From NCBI GenBank assembly GCA_964652205.1, contig CAZZAO010000002.1, positions 1 through 64,000 of the forward strand: a DNA stretch of 64,000 nucleotides. Direction: 5' to 3'. Positions 7,780 to 16,667 of this stretch are shown here, one piece after another. The first letter of the stretch is position 1. The number at the start of each line of letters is the position of its first letter. The DNA is from ZC4RG36 sp964652205 (GTDB lineage Bacteria > Chloroflexota > Anaerolineae > Aggregatilineales > Phototrophicaceae). A program made the translations under genes and the position numbers. Under the pieces are notes generated by a model, which had not been told where the DNA came from, made no database searches, and saw nothing but the letters and a program-made list of their open reading frames with translations.

Positions 7780-10700
7780 ATGACCTGTCCCCACTGCGGA
7801 GCCGACAACCCTGCTGGCGCGAAATTCTGCATGGCCTGTGGCAAGCCGCTGACGCTGACCTGCCCCAACTGCGCGACACAAAACCCGCCGGGCGCGAAAT
7901 TCTGCCTCAACTGCGGCCAGGCGCTCGGCCAGAGCGCGACTCCGGCAGCGCCCCAACCTGCCGCGCCGAGTCTCGATGAACGCCTGCGCCGCTACATGCC
8001 GGACGTGCTCCGGCGCAAGCTCGAAAGCGCCCGCGCTGACCGGACGATGGAAGGCGAGCGCCGGATCGTGACGATTCTCTTCTGCGACGTCAAAGGCTCG
8101 ACGGCCCTGGCGGAGACGCTCGACCCGGAAGAGTGGGCCGAGATCATGAATCGCAGCTTTGAGTTGATGATCGAGCCGGTCTACCGTTACGAAGGCACGA
8201 TTGCCCGTCTGATGGGCGACGCCATTCTCGCCTTCTTCGGCGCGCCGGTCGCGCACGAGGATGATCCACAGCGCAGCGTGCTGGCCGCGCTCGCCATCGT
8301 CGCGGGGATTCAGCCGCTGCGCGAGGAACTGAAACGCGCGCGCGGTATCGACTTCGACGTGCGTGTTGGCATCAATACCGGGCTGGTCGTGGTCGGCGAA
8401 GTCGGCTCCGATCTGCGCGTCGAGTACACCGTCATGGGCGACGCCGCCAACCTCGCCTCGCGGATGGAGCAGACCGCGCAGCCCGGCAGCGTCCAGATTT
8501 CCGCTTATACTCATCGGCTCGTCCGACCGCTGTTTGAGTTCGAGGCGCTCGGCCCCATCGAGATCAAGGGCAAGCAGGAGCCGGTTGCCGCCTATCGCGT
8601 CCTCGCGCCCAGAGCCGAGCCGGGATCGCTGCGCGGCATCGAGGGACTCAGTTCGCCGCTGATCGGACGCCAGCAGGAATTTGAGCAGCTCGTGGCGCTG
8701 GTCAGCAGTCTGGGCGGGCATCAGGGGCAGATCGTTTCGGTCATGGGTGAAGCCGGTCTGGGCAAGTCGCGGCTGCTGGCTGAAGTCCATAAGGACGTGC
8801 AGGCGCGCGCGGGCGAACGGGGCGCGCGCCTGCCGGTCGTCTGGTATGAAGGCCGCGCGCTGTCCTATCAGACGACGACGCCCTACACGCTCTTCACCAG
8901 CCTGATGGCCGACGCTTTCGACCTCACCCGCGAGGCGACCGACGAGGCCAACTACGAGCGCATCAAAACCCGCATCGCCGGGCTAATGCCTGAGCTGGTC
9001 ATGGAAACCGCGCCCTTCATCGGCGCGATGCTCGGTTACAAATTGACCGGCCTCGATCTTGAGCGCGTGCGCTATCTGGATCCGCCGCTCCTGCGCGGGC
9101 GCATCTTCAGCGCCGTACAGATGCTCATCCGCCAGCTTGCGGCCCAGCGCCCGGTCGTGCTGGTTTTCGACGACCTGCACTGGGCCGACCCCACCTCGCT
9201 CGATCTGCTCGAACAACTCCTGCCGCTGACCGGGACCGTCGCCGTGCTGATCGTCGCGCTCTACCGGCCTCAGCGACAGGATGCCTCGTGGCGTTTTCAC
9301 GAAACAGCCGCGCGCGACTATCCGCATCGCTACACGGCCATCGAACTGACGCCGCTCGACGAGGCGCAAAGCCGCGAGTTGGTCGCTAACCTGCTGCGAA
9401 TTGAGGGGCTGCCGGAGAGCGTGCGCGGCCTGATTCTGCGCAAGGCGGAAGGCAACCCGTTCTTCGTCGAGGAAGTCGTGCGCTCGCTGCTCGACGCCGG
9501 GCTGATCGTGCGCGAGGGCGAGAGTTGGCGCGCGCTGCGGGAAATCGCCGACATCGCCGTGCCGGACAACCTGAGCGGGGTCATCACCGCGCGCCTCGAC
9601 CGGCTCGACGACGAATCCCGGCACGCCGCGCAGACGGCAGCGGTCATTGGCCGCGAATTTCGGGTCGGCGTGCTCGAGCAGGTCTACGACGCGCCGTCCG
9701 CGCTCGGCCCGTCGATTGAAACGCTTCAGCAGCGCGAATTGATTCGCCCGCGCGCGCAGGCCATCGACAGCTACGCCTTCAAGCACGTGCTGACGCAGGA
9801 AACCGCCTACAGTTCGCTGCTGGTCAGCCGCCGCCGTGAGCTTCACCGCCGCGTCGCCGACATCCTGGCCCATGTAGCGCATGGCGCGCCGGGAGAAATC
9901 GCCCGCCATTACCTCGGCGCGCAGGAGCCGACGCTCGCGCTGCCCTACCTGATCGCCGCCGCCGAGAACGCCGCGCGGGCTTACTCAACGCCCGAAGCCA
10001 TTGCGCTTTTCCGTCAGGCGCTGGCGCTGCTCGAAACCGCCTTTGACCTGCCGCTGACACGCCGCGCCTACGAAGGACTCGGCGGCGCGCTGACGCTGGC
10101 GCAGGACTTGCAGGGCGCGCTCGACATCTATGAGACAATGCTGACGGTCGCGCGGCAGCATGGCAACATCCCGATGGAAATTTCTGCTCTTAACAAGCTC
10201 GGCTCGGTGCGCGCGTTGCATATGGGCCAGTTCGCCGAAAGTATCCGCTGGTTAGACGACGCCGAGCGCATGGCAAAAGCGGCAGGTGATCTGCGCGGCC
10301 TGTCCGAAGCCTGCACCGTCCGCTGCCAGATGGCGACCGCTGCGGCTGATTTCGATACCGTCCTGCACTACATGGGCGAATCGGTCGATCTGGCGCGCCA
10401 GATCGGCGAGAAGGAAGAGCTGGCCCACGGCCTCGACCACATCGCCGCGACCATGATGTATATGACGCGCTTTGACGAAGGCATGACGCTGGCCGAAGAG
10501 GGGCTGGCGCTGGCGCGCGAGATCGGGCATCGGGAATATGAGGCCAGTTTCCTCGGCGTGCCGATGGCAATCTATTATCTGCGCGAAGGGAAGCTGGATC
10601 GGGCGATGGCCTGCGCGCTGGAAGGCGCGGCCATTATCGAGCGAACCGGCCAGTTGTTCGGCCTGCTGCTGATCTCGATTGTGCTCGGCGACCTGACCGC

Positions 10701-11454
10701 GCTCCTCGGCCAGTACGAGGATGCCCTGAGCTATCAACAGCGCGCCATGCAGGTTTCAGAACCGATGGAGCAGTTCCTGCCGTTCGCGCGCGCCATGGCG
10801 CTGGCCCCGCTCGGCAAGACCTACTTCGAGATTGGCGGGCGCTTCGTTGTCCGCGCGCAGGAGCTGCACGCGGCGACGCTGCGGCTGCTCGAGCTGCCGA
10901 TGGGGATGCCCGCAGGCGCGGGCGGCTGGGCCGATACCGGCTTCTGCGCGCTCGGCGTCGGGGGAGTCGAACTGGCAGCCGAGGTCTTTCACAAAGGGTT
11001 GACCCTGCCCTCGATTCATATGTTTCTGCAAAGGCCGCGCCTGCTGGTTGGACAGGCGCTCGTCCTGCTGAGGCAGGGCCAGCCTGACGAAGCTGCCAGC
11101 ATCGTCGAGCAGGCCCGCGCCTTCAGTGAAGCGCGGCGCATGAAGCACGTCGCGCCGCTGATCGCCCTCGCGGACGGGGAAATCAGCCTCGCGCGGGGCG
11201 ACCACGACCGCGCCCTGAGCCAGTACCGCGCTGCCGAGACGTCAGCGCTCGCTATGGGAATGCGGCCTTACGTCTGGCAGAGCCGCGCCGGGGCCGCCGC
11301 TGTGCTGGCGGCGCTCGGACGCGCCGAGGAAGCGGCAGCGCAGGCCGCCGCCGCCCGCGCGATGATCGACGAGGTGGCGAATCTGTTTCATGACCCGGTG
11401 ATGGCCGAAGCGTTCGTCAGCAGCGCGACCGAAAAAGTCCCGGCAGTCAGCTAA
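7780..11454 (+). CDS. Zinc-ribbon / class III adenylate-guanylate cyclase / AAA ATPase / TPR regulatory protein
   Basis: A 1224-residue multidomain signalling protein. Residues 1-50 form a double zinc ribbon (CPHC..CMAC and CPNC..CLNC). A class III cyclase domain spans about 94-275, with metal-binding Asp in FCDVKGS (D103) and GD in LMGDAILAFFG (D147), and IEIKGKQEPVAAYRV at its end. An AAA_16/STAND-like ATPase follows from about 295, with Walker A GEAGLGKS (about 323-330) and Walker B LVFDDLHWAD (about 463-472). The C-terminal half (from about 690) is a TPR-like helical array. This architecture is common in Chloroflexota and Actinobacteria. The nucleotide product and target are unknown. It converges tail to tail on the next gene with 13 bases between stops. 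Confidence 0.93.
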   Translation: MTCPHCGADNPAGAKFCMACGKPLTLTCPNCATQNPPGAKFCLNCGQALGQSATPAAPQPAAPSLDERLRRYMPDVLRRKLESARADRTMEGERRIVTILFCDVKGSTALAETLDPEEWAEIMNRSFELMIEPVYRYEGTIARLMGDAILAFFGAPVAHEDDPQRSVLAALAIVAGIQPLREELKRARGIDFDVRVGINTGLVVVGEVGSDLRVEYTVMGDAANLASRMEQTAQPGSVQISAYTHRLVRPLFEFEALGPIEIKGKQEPVAAYRVLAPRAEPGSLRGIEGLSSPLIGRQQEFEQLVALVSSLGGHQGQIVSVMGEAGLGKSRLLAEVHKDVQARAGERGARLPVVWYEGRALSYQTTTPYTLFTSLMADAFDLTREATDEANYERIKTRIAGLMPELVMETAPFIGAMLGYKLTGLDLERVRYLDPPLLRGRIFSAVQMLIRQLAAQRPVVLVFDDLHWADPTSLDLLEQLLPLTGTVAVLIVALYRPQRQDASWRFHETAARDYPHRYTAIELTPLDEAQSRELVANLLRIEGLPESVRGLILRKAEGNPFFVEEVVRSLLDAGLIVREGESWRALREIADIAVPDNLSGVITARLDRLDDESRHAAQTAAVIGREFRVGVLEQVYDAPSALGPSIETLQQRELIRPRAQAIDSYAFKHVLTQETAYSSLLVSRRRELHRRVADILAHVAHGAPGEIARHYLGAQEPTLALPYLIAAAENAARAYSTPEAIALFRQALALLETAFDLPLTRRAYEGLGGALTLAQDLQGALDIYETMLTVARQHGNIPMEISALNKLGSVRALHMGQFAESIRWLDDAERMAKAAGDLRGLSEACTVRCQMATAAADFDTVLHYMGESVDLARQIGEKEELAHGLDHIAATMMYMTRFDEGMTLAEEGLALAREIGHREYEASFLGVPMAIYYLREGKLDRAMACALEGAAIIERTGQLFGLLLISIVLGDLTALLGQYEDALSYQQRAMQVSEPMEQFLPFARAMALAPLGKTYFEIGGRFVVRAQELHAATLRLLELPMGMPAGAGGWADTGFCALGVGGVELAAEVFHKGLTLPSIHMFLQRPRLLVGQALVLLRQGQPDEAASIVEQARAFSEARRMKHVAPLIALADGEISLARGDHDRALSQYRAAETSALAMGMRPYVWQSRAGAAAVLAALGRAEEAAAQAAAARAMIDEVANLFHDPVMAEAFVSSATEKVPAVS

Positions 11455-11467
11455 ATGTCGGCGCTGG

Positions 11468-12685
11468 TTAAGGGGTCGGTCTGGCGGCTTTAGCCTCGTC
11501 GGCGCGCGCTTGCTCCGGCCCAATGATCCGCCACAGGCCGAGCAGCACCAGCAGCAGGCCGATGACGACGAAAGCGGCTTCCGAGCCGACGGCGTAGGCT
11601 TCGCCTGCGGGCGTTGCCGCCTGGCGCGTACTGTAGATGAAGGCGAACACGCCGCAGCTAAACAGGCCGACGAAGATCAGATTCAGGCCGTCGAACAGCC
11701 GGTGGCCGTGTTTTTTACCTCGTTCGCCCGCTTCCTGCTCGGCGCGAAGGCGCGGCGGATCATCGTCCTCAGCCTGCGGCGTCGGCGGCGGCAGTTCCCC
11801 CGAAAAATCCCATTCGAGCGCGTCGCCTGCCGGGCCGCGCGCGGCGGGCGCTGCGCCCATCGTGGCGACACGGCCATAATATGACGAGCCGCGCGCGTCA
11901 ATCTTGCCGCTCAGCCAGGGCATCTCACTGGATTGCCCGCTGTTCGCGCGTGACGGCAGGCTGCGCCAGTCAACGGCTTCGTCATCGTCGCGCGGTGTCC
12001 GGTCATCGACCGGCGGGCCGGTCTGGAGCCGATCCTGCGCTTCCTGACCCGGCGGCGGCGTGCCAAACAGCAGCCAGCTTGCCCATCCCTGCCAGGCAGG
12101 TTTTCCAGTCGGCTGGATGGGAGTCGCACTTTGAAGACGGGTTGACGGAGTTGCAGCCATCGGCCTGCCGCTGGCCGGTTTCGCTGACGCGCCTTTAGCC
12201 GGGGGCGGCTTGCTTTTCGTCGCCGCCGACCTCGCCTGCCCGTTGTTTGGTCCGGGCGCTTCGGGCATCCCCGGCGCAGGAGCCGCGTCAGCCGTGCCGG
12301 GACGGCGAAAGGCGGCATGATTGATCGGGGCCGGGGCGGGAATAGCATTCGGGGCCACCGGCGCGACTTCGGCATCGACCGGCGTGGCGTAATCGAGGAT
12401 GGCGGGTTCGGGCTGCGGCTGCGCGCGTTTCGGCGCAGCAGGTTTCGCGGTCGGCGGCTCCAGCCGGACGAGATCATCGAGGCTGGGCATATCGACGGCG
12501 AATGCTTCTGAGGACTCCTCGGCTGTCGAAGGCGAGTCGCTGGCCTGCGTCGGCGCAATTCGCTCCAGTCTGGCGAGCCAGTCGGCGGCCAGCGGATGCT
12601 CAATCGTCACCAGCAGAGCGCGCGCGGCCTCATAATCCTTTTCCTTAATCAACTCGCGCGCGAGGACAAACTGAGCCTTCGACAT
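11468..12685 (-). CDS. Hypothetical membrane protein with disordered Pro/Ala linker and C-terminal hairpin
   Basis: A 405-residue protein starting MSKAQFVLARELIKEKDYE; the ATG at 12685 is preferred over an upstream in-frame start because the N-terminus then becomes a short helical repeat (about 1-40) rather than arginine-rich low complexity. A long Pro/Ala/Lys-rich segment (about 55-310) is probably disordered. Two membrane helices close the protein (FVGLFSCGVFAFIYS and AFVVIGLLLVLLGLW). It is divergent from the RPxGW repeat protein at 12901. I do not recognise the family. Confidence 0.7.
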   Translation of the reverse strand: MSKAQFVLARELIKEKDYEAARALLVTIEHPLAADWLARLERIAPTQASDSPSTAEESSEAFAVDMPSLDDLVRLEPPTAKPAAPKRAQPQPEPAILDYATPVDAEVAPVAPNAIPAPAPINHAAFRRPGTADAAPAPGMPEAPGPNNGQARSAATKSKPPPAKGASAKPASGRPMAATPSTRLQSATPIQPTGKPAWQGWASWLLFGTPPPGQEAQDRLQTGPPVDDRTPRDDDEAVDWRSLPSRANSGQSSEMPWLSGKIDARGSSYYGRVATMGAAPAARGPAGDALEWDFSGELPPPTPQAEDDDPPRLRAEQEAGERGKKHGHRLFDGLNLIFVGLFSCGVFAFIYSTRQAATPAGEAYAVGSEAAFVVIGLLLVLLGLWRIIGPEQARADEAKAARPTP

Positions 12686-12833
12686 GGACGGTTCTCTGCG
12701 TAACGTCGGACGTCTGCATTCATCATAAAGCCGAATCCCGCCGCGTGCCTGACAAGGGTTTGCGCTCGGTCGAAAAGCGCGGGCTATCCCCCGTCTCAAT
12801 TTACGGCAATTCTGCACTCTGCCGCGCAGCGAA

Positions 12834-12861
12834 TTGTCCGCTCCGGCCATTCGGCTATAAT
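12834..12861 (+). promoter_or_regulatory. Sigma-70-like promoter for the RPxGW repeat protein
   Basis: TTGTCC at 12834-12839 and a perfect TATAAT at 12856-12861, spacer 16. The predicted start is about 33 bases before the ATG, and AGAAGG serves as ribosome binding site. Confidence 0.7.
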
Positions 12862-12900
12862 GAAGCCAGACGGACATGGCGAGCATCAGAAGGATGGACA

Positions 12901-14727
12901 ATGCGACGGCCTAGCCATTTTCAGTGGAATATCCTGCTGCTGCTCGGCGGCCTGCTCGTGCTCGGCTCGGCGCGCTCAATCGCGGCTCAGGCGACTCAGC
13001 CCGCGCCTGCGCCCGTCCCGACAGCAGCAGCGTCCGGCAGCGGCATCACCACAACCGCAGGTCAGGCGTTCGAGGCGCTGATCTTCGACACCCGCGCTGA
13101 CCTCGACCTGCTGGCGACAACCGCCTATAAGGGCGTCCTGCCCGCCAACTGGACGGGCAATACCGACGTTAAATCCCGCACCGTGATCGCCGACCTGTGG
13201 TTCGACAACGAGCATCTGGCCGATCAGGTCTTCGGCGTCGGCAACCGCCCGCCGGGCTGGCTCGGCATCACCGGCAGCAACCCGCCGCTGATCGCCCGCA
13301 ACATCCGCCACGATCTTGAAATCACCGCCGATCAGGTCTTCGGCGTCGGCAGCCGTCCAGCAGGCTGGCGCGGAGCCGCGCCGCTGCTGCGCTGCGACCT
13401 GACCGTACAGAACGCCGTCAGCCTGCTCCAGACGTTCTACAATCAGCAGCCGATCACGCCTGAATCGGCGCTCAACTACTGCTCAACGCTGGCCTCGGAA
13501 GTCGAGGACAAACTGGCCGCCGTCGCCTTCACGCCCGATCAACTGGCGACCATCATGGATCGACTGCTGGCGGTGCGCGGCGACCTCGAACGGCTGGCCG
13601 ACGAAAAACTCGGCCTGAATAACCGTCCGAGCGGCTGGGTCGGCAACAAGGACAAGACCTCGGCGACCTTCTCCGCCGACCTGTTCCTCGATCAGGAAGC
13701 GCTGGCGAATGAACTGGTCGGCGCCGATCAGCGCCCGCCCGGCTGGATCGGCGCCATCACTAACACGCCGCCGACCACCTTCCTCAATCTGCGCCACGAC
13801 CTTGAGCTGCTGGCTGATAACGCGCTCGGCGTCGGTCAGCGCCCGAATGGCTGGCAGGGCGGCGAAGCGACGCTGCGCTGCGACCCGCTGGTGCAGAACA
13901 TCGTCACCATCGTCACCCTTCAGTACAACTTCGTCTCGCCGCAGATTGATGCCAGCGCGCCGAACTACTGCACGCTGCTGGCCGCAGCCGCCAACCAGAT
14001 CGCCGAAAATCCGCCCATCTCGGACGTCGTCGCCGAAACCGATCAGGACAAGCGTCAGTCGGCAGTCTCTAACTACGCCTTCGCCTACCTCGACTTCCGC
14101 GCGCAGCAGTACATGGGCATCATGCCCGCCGGAATCAGGTTCAAGGCGTGGTATCGCAATTTCCACGGCTCGAAGATGATGTTCGTCACCGGCGACGACT
14201 TCGCCGTTTACGTCGATTACACCTTCACCACCCTGCCGCCTTACGTCTTCGATTCGCTGCCGTCGCTTCAGGGCGTCAACCCGCAGACCTTCTGCACCGC
14301 CTCATGGTGCAGCGGCCCCGGCCCGACGCCAACGCCGACCGGCGAAGGCCCGCTCGGCGCGGTCATTGGCGCAAATGGCGGCACGCAGCCCGCGCTCATC
14401 ACCACGCCCGGCGCAGGCACGCCGAACCCCGCCAGGTCGCAGGTGTCGTGGAATAACATCCGCGTGACCTACATTCAGGACAACACGACGACGCGGACGG
14501 CGCAGGTGACGCTTGAGCTTTGCACCACGCCCGCCGCCACCGCGACCGTCTGCGAGCCGGTCATCTCGGTCATCGACGCCAGCACGGGCAGCATTTTCCA
14601 GCCGCTGGCGCAGAACAACGGCGCAAACGTCTACGAGTTCAAGTATGGCTACACCGCCAACCTGCAAATCGAAGGCAACACGCTCTACTCGAAAGACATC
14701 TGGATCAGCGACCCGACGATCCGGTAA
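12901..14727 (+). CDS. Secreted protein with RPxGW repeats in two Cys-bounded modules
   Basis: A 608-residue exported protein; residues 1-30 are a signal peptide ending SIAAQ. Two homologous modules (about 63-197 and 228-360) each contain three copies of a roughly 35-residue repeat. The core reads GVGNRPPGW, GVGSRPAGW, GLNNRPSGW, GADQRPPGW, GVGQRPNGW, plus a diverged VLPANW first copy. Each module ends in LRCD..VQN and then NYC, suggesting a disulfide per module. A C-terminal beta-rich region (about 420-608) has a Pro/Thr/Gly linker near 470-490 and a Cys pair. No known domain is recognised; a cell-surface or matrix role is inference. The start at 12901 has AGAAGG upstream and gives the signal peptide. 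Confidence 0.85.
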   Translation: MRRPSHFQWNILLLLGGLLVLGSARSIAAQATQPAPAPVPTAAASGSGITTTAGQAFEALIFDTRADLDLLATTAYKGVLPANWTGNTDVKSRTVIADLWFDNEHLADQVFGVGNRPPGWLGITGSNPPLIARNIRHDLEITADQVFGVGSRPAGWRGAAPLLRCDLTVQNAVSLLQTFYNQQPITPESALNYCSTLASEVEDKLAAVAFTPDQLATIMDRLLAVRGDLERLADEKLGLNNRPSGWVGNKDKTSATFSADLFLDQEALANELVGADQRPPGWIGAITNTPPTTFLNLRHDLELLADNALGVGQRPNGWQGGEATLRCDPLVQNIVTIVTLQYNFVSPQIDASAPNYCTLLAAAANQIAENPPISDVVAETDQDKRQSAVSNYAFAYLDFRAQQYMGIMPAGIRFKAWYRNFHGSKMMFVTGDDFAVYVDYTFTTLPPYVFDSLPSLQGVNPQTFCTASWCSGPGPTPTPTGEGPLGAVIGANGGTQPALITTPGAGTPNPARSQVSWNNIRVTYIQDNTTTRTAQVTLELCTTPAATATVCEPVISVIDASTGSIFQPLAQNNGANVYEFKYGYTANLQIEGNTLYSKDIWISDPTIR

Positions 14728-14760
14728 CGAGAAGCGCTGAGTCAAAGCAGTCGCTAACAA

Positions 14761-14794
14761 AGCGCTCCTCATCATTCCCATGAGGAGCGCTTTT
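14761..14794 (+). terminator. Strong rho-independent terminator
   Basis: A perfect 12-bp stem (AGCGCTCCTCAT at 14761-14772 with ATGAGGAGCGCT at 14780-14791), 7-base loop, then T4. It ends the RPxGW gene transcript. Confidence 0.9.
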
Positions 14795-14898
14795 GATTCC
14801 GGTTGTACAACAACGCTAAACCAGCCCGCGTGGCCGCTATTCGGGAGTATGCTGATACATTGGACTATCGCATCTGAAACTGTCGATGGAGCAATCTG

Positions 14899-15510
14899 AT
14901 GACGCAAGCGCAGCCTTCCGTTCCGGTAATGGACGACGAGCCTCGTGGCCCAATCGCCCGGCTCAATCAATTTCTCGACCGACATGTGCTGCCGTGGCCG
15001 GTCAAATATCTGACCAACCGCATCACCATTCTGGCGACGCTCTGCCTGCTGATTCCGCTGATCGCCTTCGCCGCCAATCAGGTGCTGGTGCTGCTCGCCA
15101 ATTCGTACCTGAACGTCATGTCGGTCGTCGTCAGTTCGACAGTGCTGCTCTATTCGACGCTCTCCGAAGCCCGCGACCGCAAGGCGGCTCAACGGCGCGA
15201 GGAAATCGCCGCGCGGCACGAGCAGATGGTCGAGCAGCGCAGCGAAGAAGACCACGCCCGCATCGAGGAAATCCACGACCACATCGACGCCATTCAGCAG
15301 GAAGTCATGGAGCACGTCACGACCTCACTCGACCGGATCGAAAAACTGATCGTCGAGCGGCTGGAGAAGATGCAGGAAGAAGATCACGCCCACATCACCG
15401 AGACGCACAGCGCCGTCCTCACGGGGATGGCCTCACATAAGGAAGAACTGGCCGAAATGCGCCGGATGATCGAAGCGCTCAGGCCGAACGACCGCTCGTC
15501 CAGCCATTAG
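14899..15510 (+). CDS. Membrane protein with two helices and cytoplasmic coiled coil
   Basis: A 203-residue protein. After a polar N-terminus, two hydrophobic helices occur at about 40-60 (ITILATLCLLIPLIAFAA) and 68-90 (NVMSVVVSSTVLLY). Residues 95-195 form a highly charged coiled coil with heptad Leu/Ile and repeated EEDHARIEEIHDHID / EEDHAHITETH segments. It resembles small DUF1003-type or scaffold membrane proteins, but I cannot assign a family. The His/Glu/Asp-rich repeats could bind metal (inference). Confidence 0.75.
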   Translation: MTQAQPSVPVMDDEPRGPIARLNQFLDRHVLPWPVKYLTNRITILATLCLLIPLIAFAANQVLVLLANSYLNVMSVVVSSTVLLYSTLSEARDRKAAQRREEIAARHEQMVEQRSEEDHARIEEIHDHIDAIQQEVMEHVTTSLDRIEKLIVERLEKMQEEDHAHITETHSAVLTGMASHKEELAEMRRMIEALRPNDRSSSH

Positions 15511-15598
15511 GGCCGGGCGAAATCGAGAGGCAGCCGCTGTCAGCGCCGTAAGAGTGAGTGATCTGAATGCGCGCCTGAACCTGCCCGGAAAGTGCCTG

Positions 15599-16567
15599 AT
15601 GCGACTCCGCCCCGTCCTTCGCCTGATTGTCCCTGCGCTGCTGCTGTGCGCGGGGATGTTACGCGCCTCGGCGCAGCAGCCCGGCTCGACCACCCCGCTG
15701 ACGCCCGACCCGAACGCGCCGGTCACGGTCGATTTCGACGCCATCTTTCCGCCCGCGCTCGAATTTCGCGCGCCGATCCTCGCCGTGATGACGGCCAATC
15801 GCGCCTTGCTCGCGCCAACGACGCAGTTCACCGTCTCGGCCTACCGCGACATTCCCGACTGGGCGCTGGTCACGCTCGTGCCGACGGCGCTGGTCAGGGC
15901 CAGTTGGGCAGGCGTCGAAACGAGGGCGTCTGAAGCAGTCGAAATCGTGCTGCGCCAGACCGCGCCGGGCGAGTGGAACCCGTATATCCTCGGCAGCCCG
16001 ACCTTCGCCGCCATCGCGTCCGACCTGCCTGCCAGCTTCATCGACGTCAGTTCGCCGCTGCCGGAGATCACGACTGGCTACAAGTTCCCGTGGATGAGCG
16101 GGCAGACGTGGTGGGCCATTAACGGCTGGCACGACGGCAGCGCCATCGACTTCGAGCCAGCGCTGATTCCGCGCTATGCCGTGCTGGCGTCGCAGTCGGG
16201 GCGGCTGCGCGAGCTGTGCAGTGACGGCTACCAGAGCCTGCTGCAAATCGAGCACGCCGACGGTCGCTCGACCTTTTACCTGCACGTCACGCTCTCGCTC
16301 AATGTCCGCCGCCACCTGCTCAATCAGATCGTGCGACAGGGGCAATATCTCGGCGAGATCATCGGCAGCGACCAGTTTCATACGCCCTGCGGCGTCGGTT
16401 TCAGCCGCCATCTGCATTTCGCCGTCTCAGATCGCTCGCTGCTGATCGAGGACACGCCGCTTGAGGGCCTCGCCGCCAGCGCGTCCTGCTGCGCCGACCC
16501 GCCGGAGTACACCTCGACCAATCAGCGCATCGACGACAGTCGGCCTTCACTCCTGCCAGAACCCTGA
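15599..16567 (+). CDS. Secreted M23-family (LytM-type) peptidase
   Basis: About 322 residues. The ATG at 15599 is chosen because it begins a clean signal peptide (LRPVLRLIVPALLLCAGML, ending ASAQQ) and GGAAAG precedes it; a GTG at 15554 would add a polar extension. An N-terminal beta-rich region of about 120 residues precedes the peptidase domain, which contains WHDGSAIDFEP (H and D zinc ligands), AVLASQSGRLRELC and HLHFAVSD (third His). Peptidases of this fold cut peptidoglycan cross-links or act as inactive scaffolds; the main metal ligands are retained here. Two Cys pairs occur near the C-terminus. Confidence 0.82.
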   Translation: MRLRPVLRLIVPALLLCAGMLRASAQQPGSTTPLTPDPNAPVTVDFDAIFPPALEFRAPILAVMTANRALLAPTTQFTVSAYRDIPDWALVTLVPTALVRASWAGVETRASEAVEIVLRQTAPGEWNPYILGSPTFAAIASDLPASFIDVSSPLPEITTGYKFPWMSGQTWWAINGWHDGSAIDFEPALIPRYAVLASQSGRLRELCSDGYQSLLQIEHADGRSTFYLHVTLSLNVRRHLLNQIVRQGQYLGEIIGSDQFHTPCGVGFSRHLHFAVSDRSLLIEDTPLEGLAASASCCADPPEYTSTNQRIDDSRPSLLPEP

Positions 16568-16667
16568 ACACGATCAGGAATTACCCGACTATTAAGAAGG
16601 GAAAGAGGCCCGTAATCTCCATGCTTTGAGCCAGAAACCGGCGCTACACTGATGATGAGTCTCGTTC

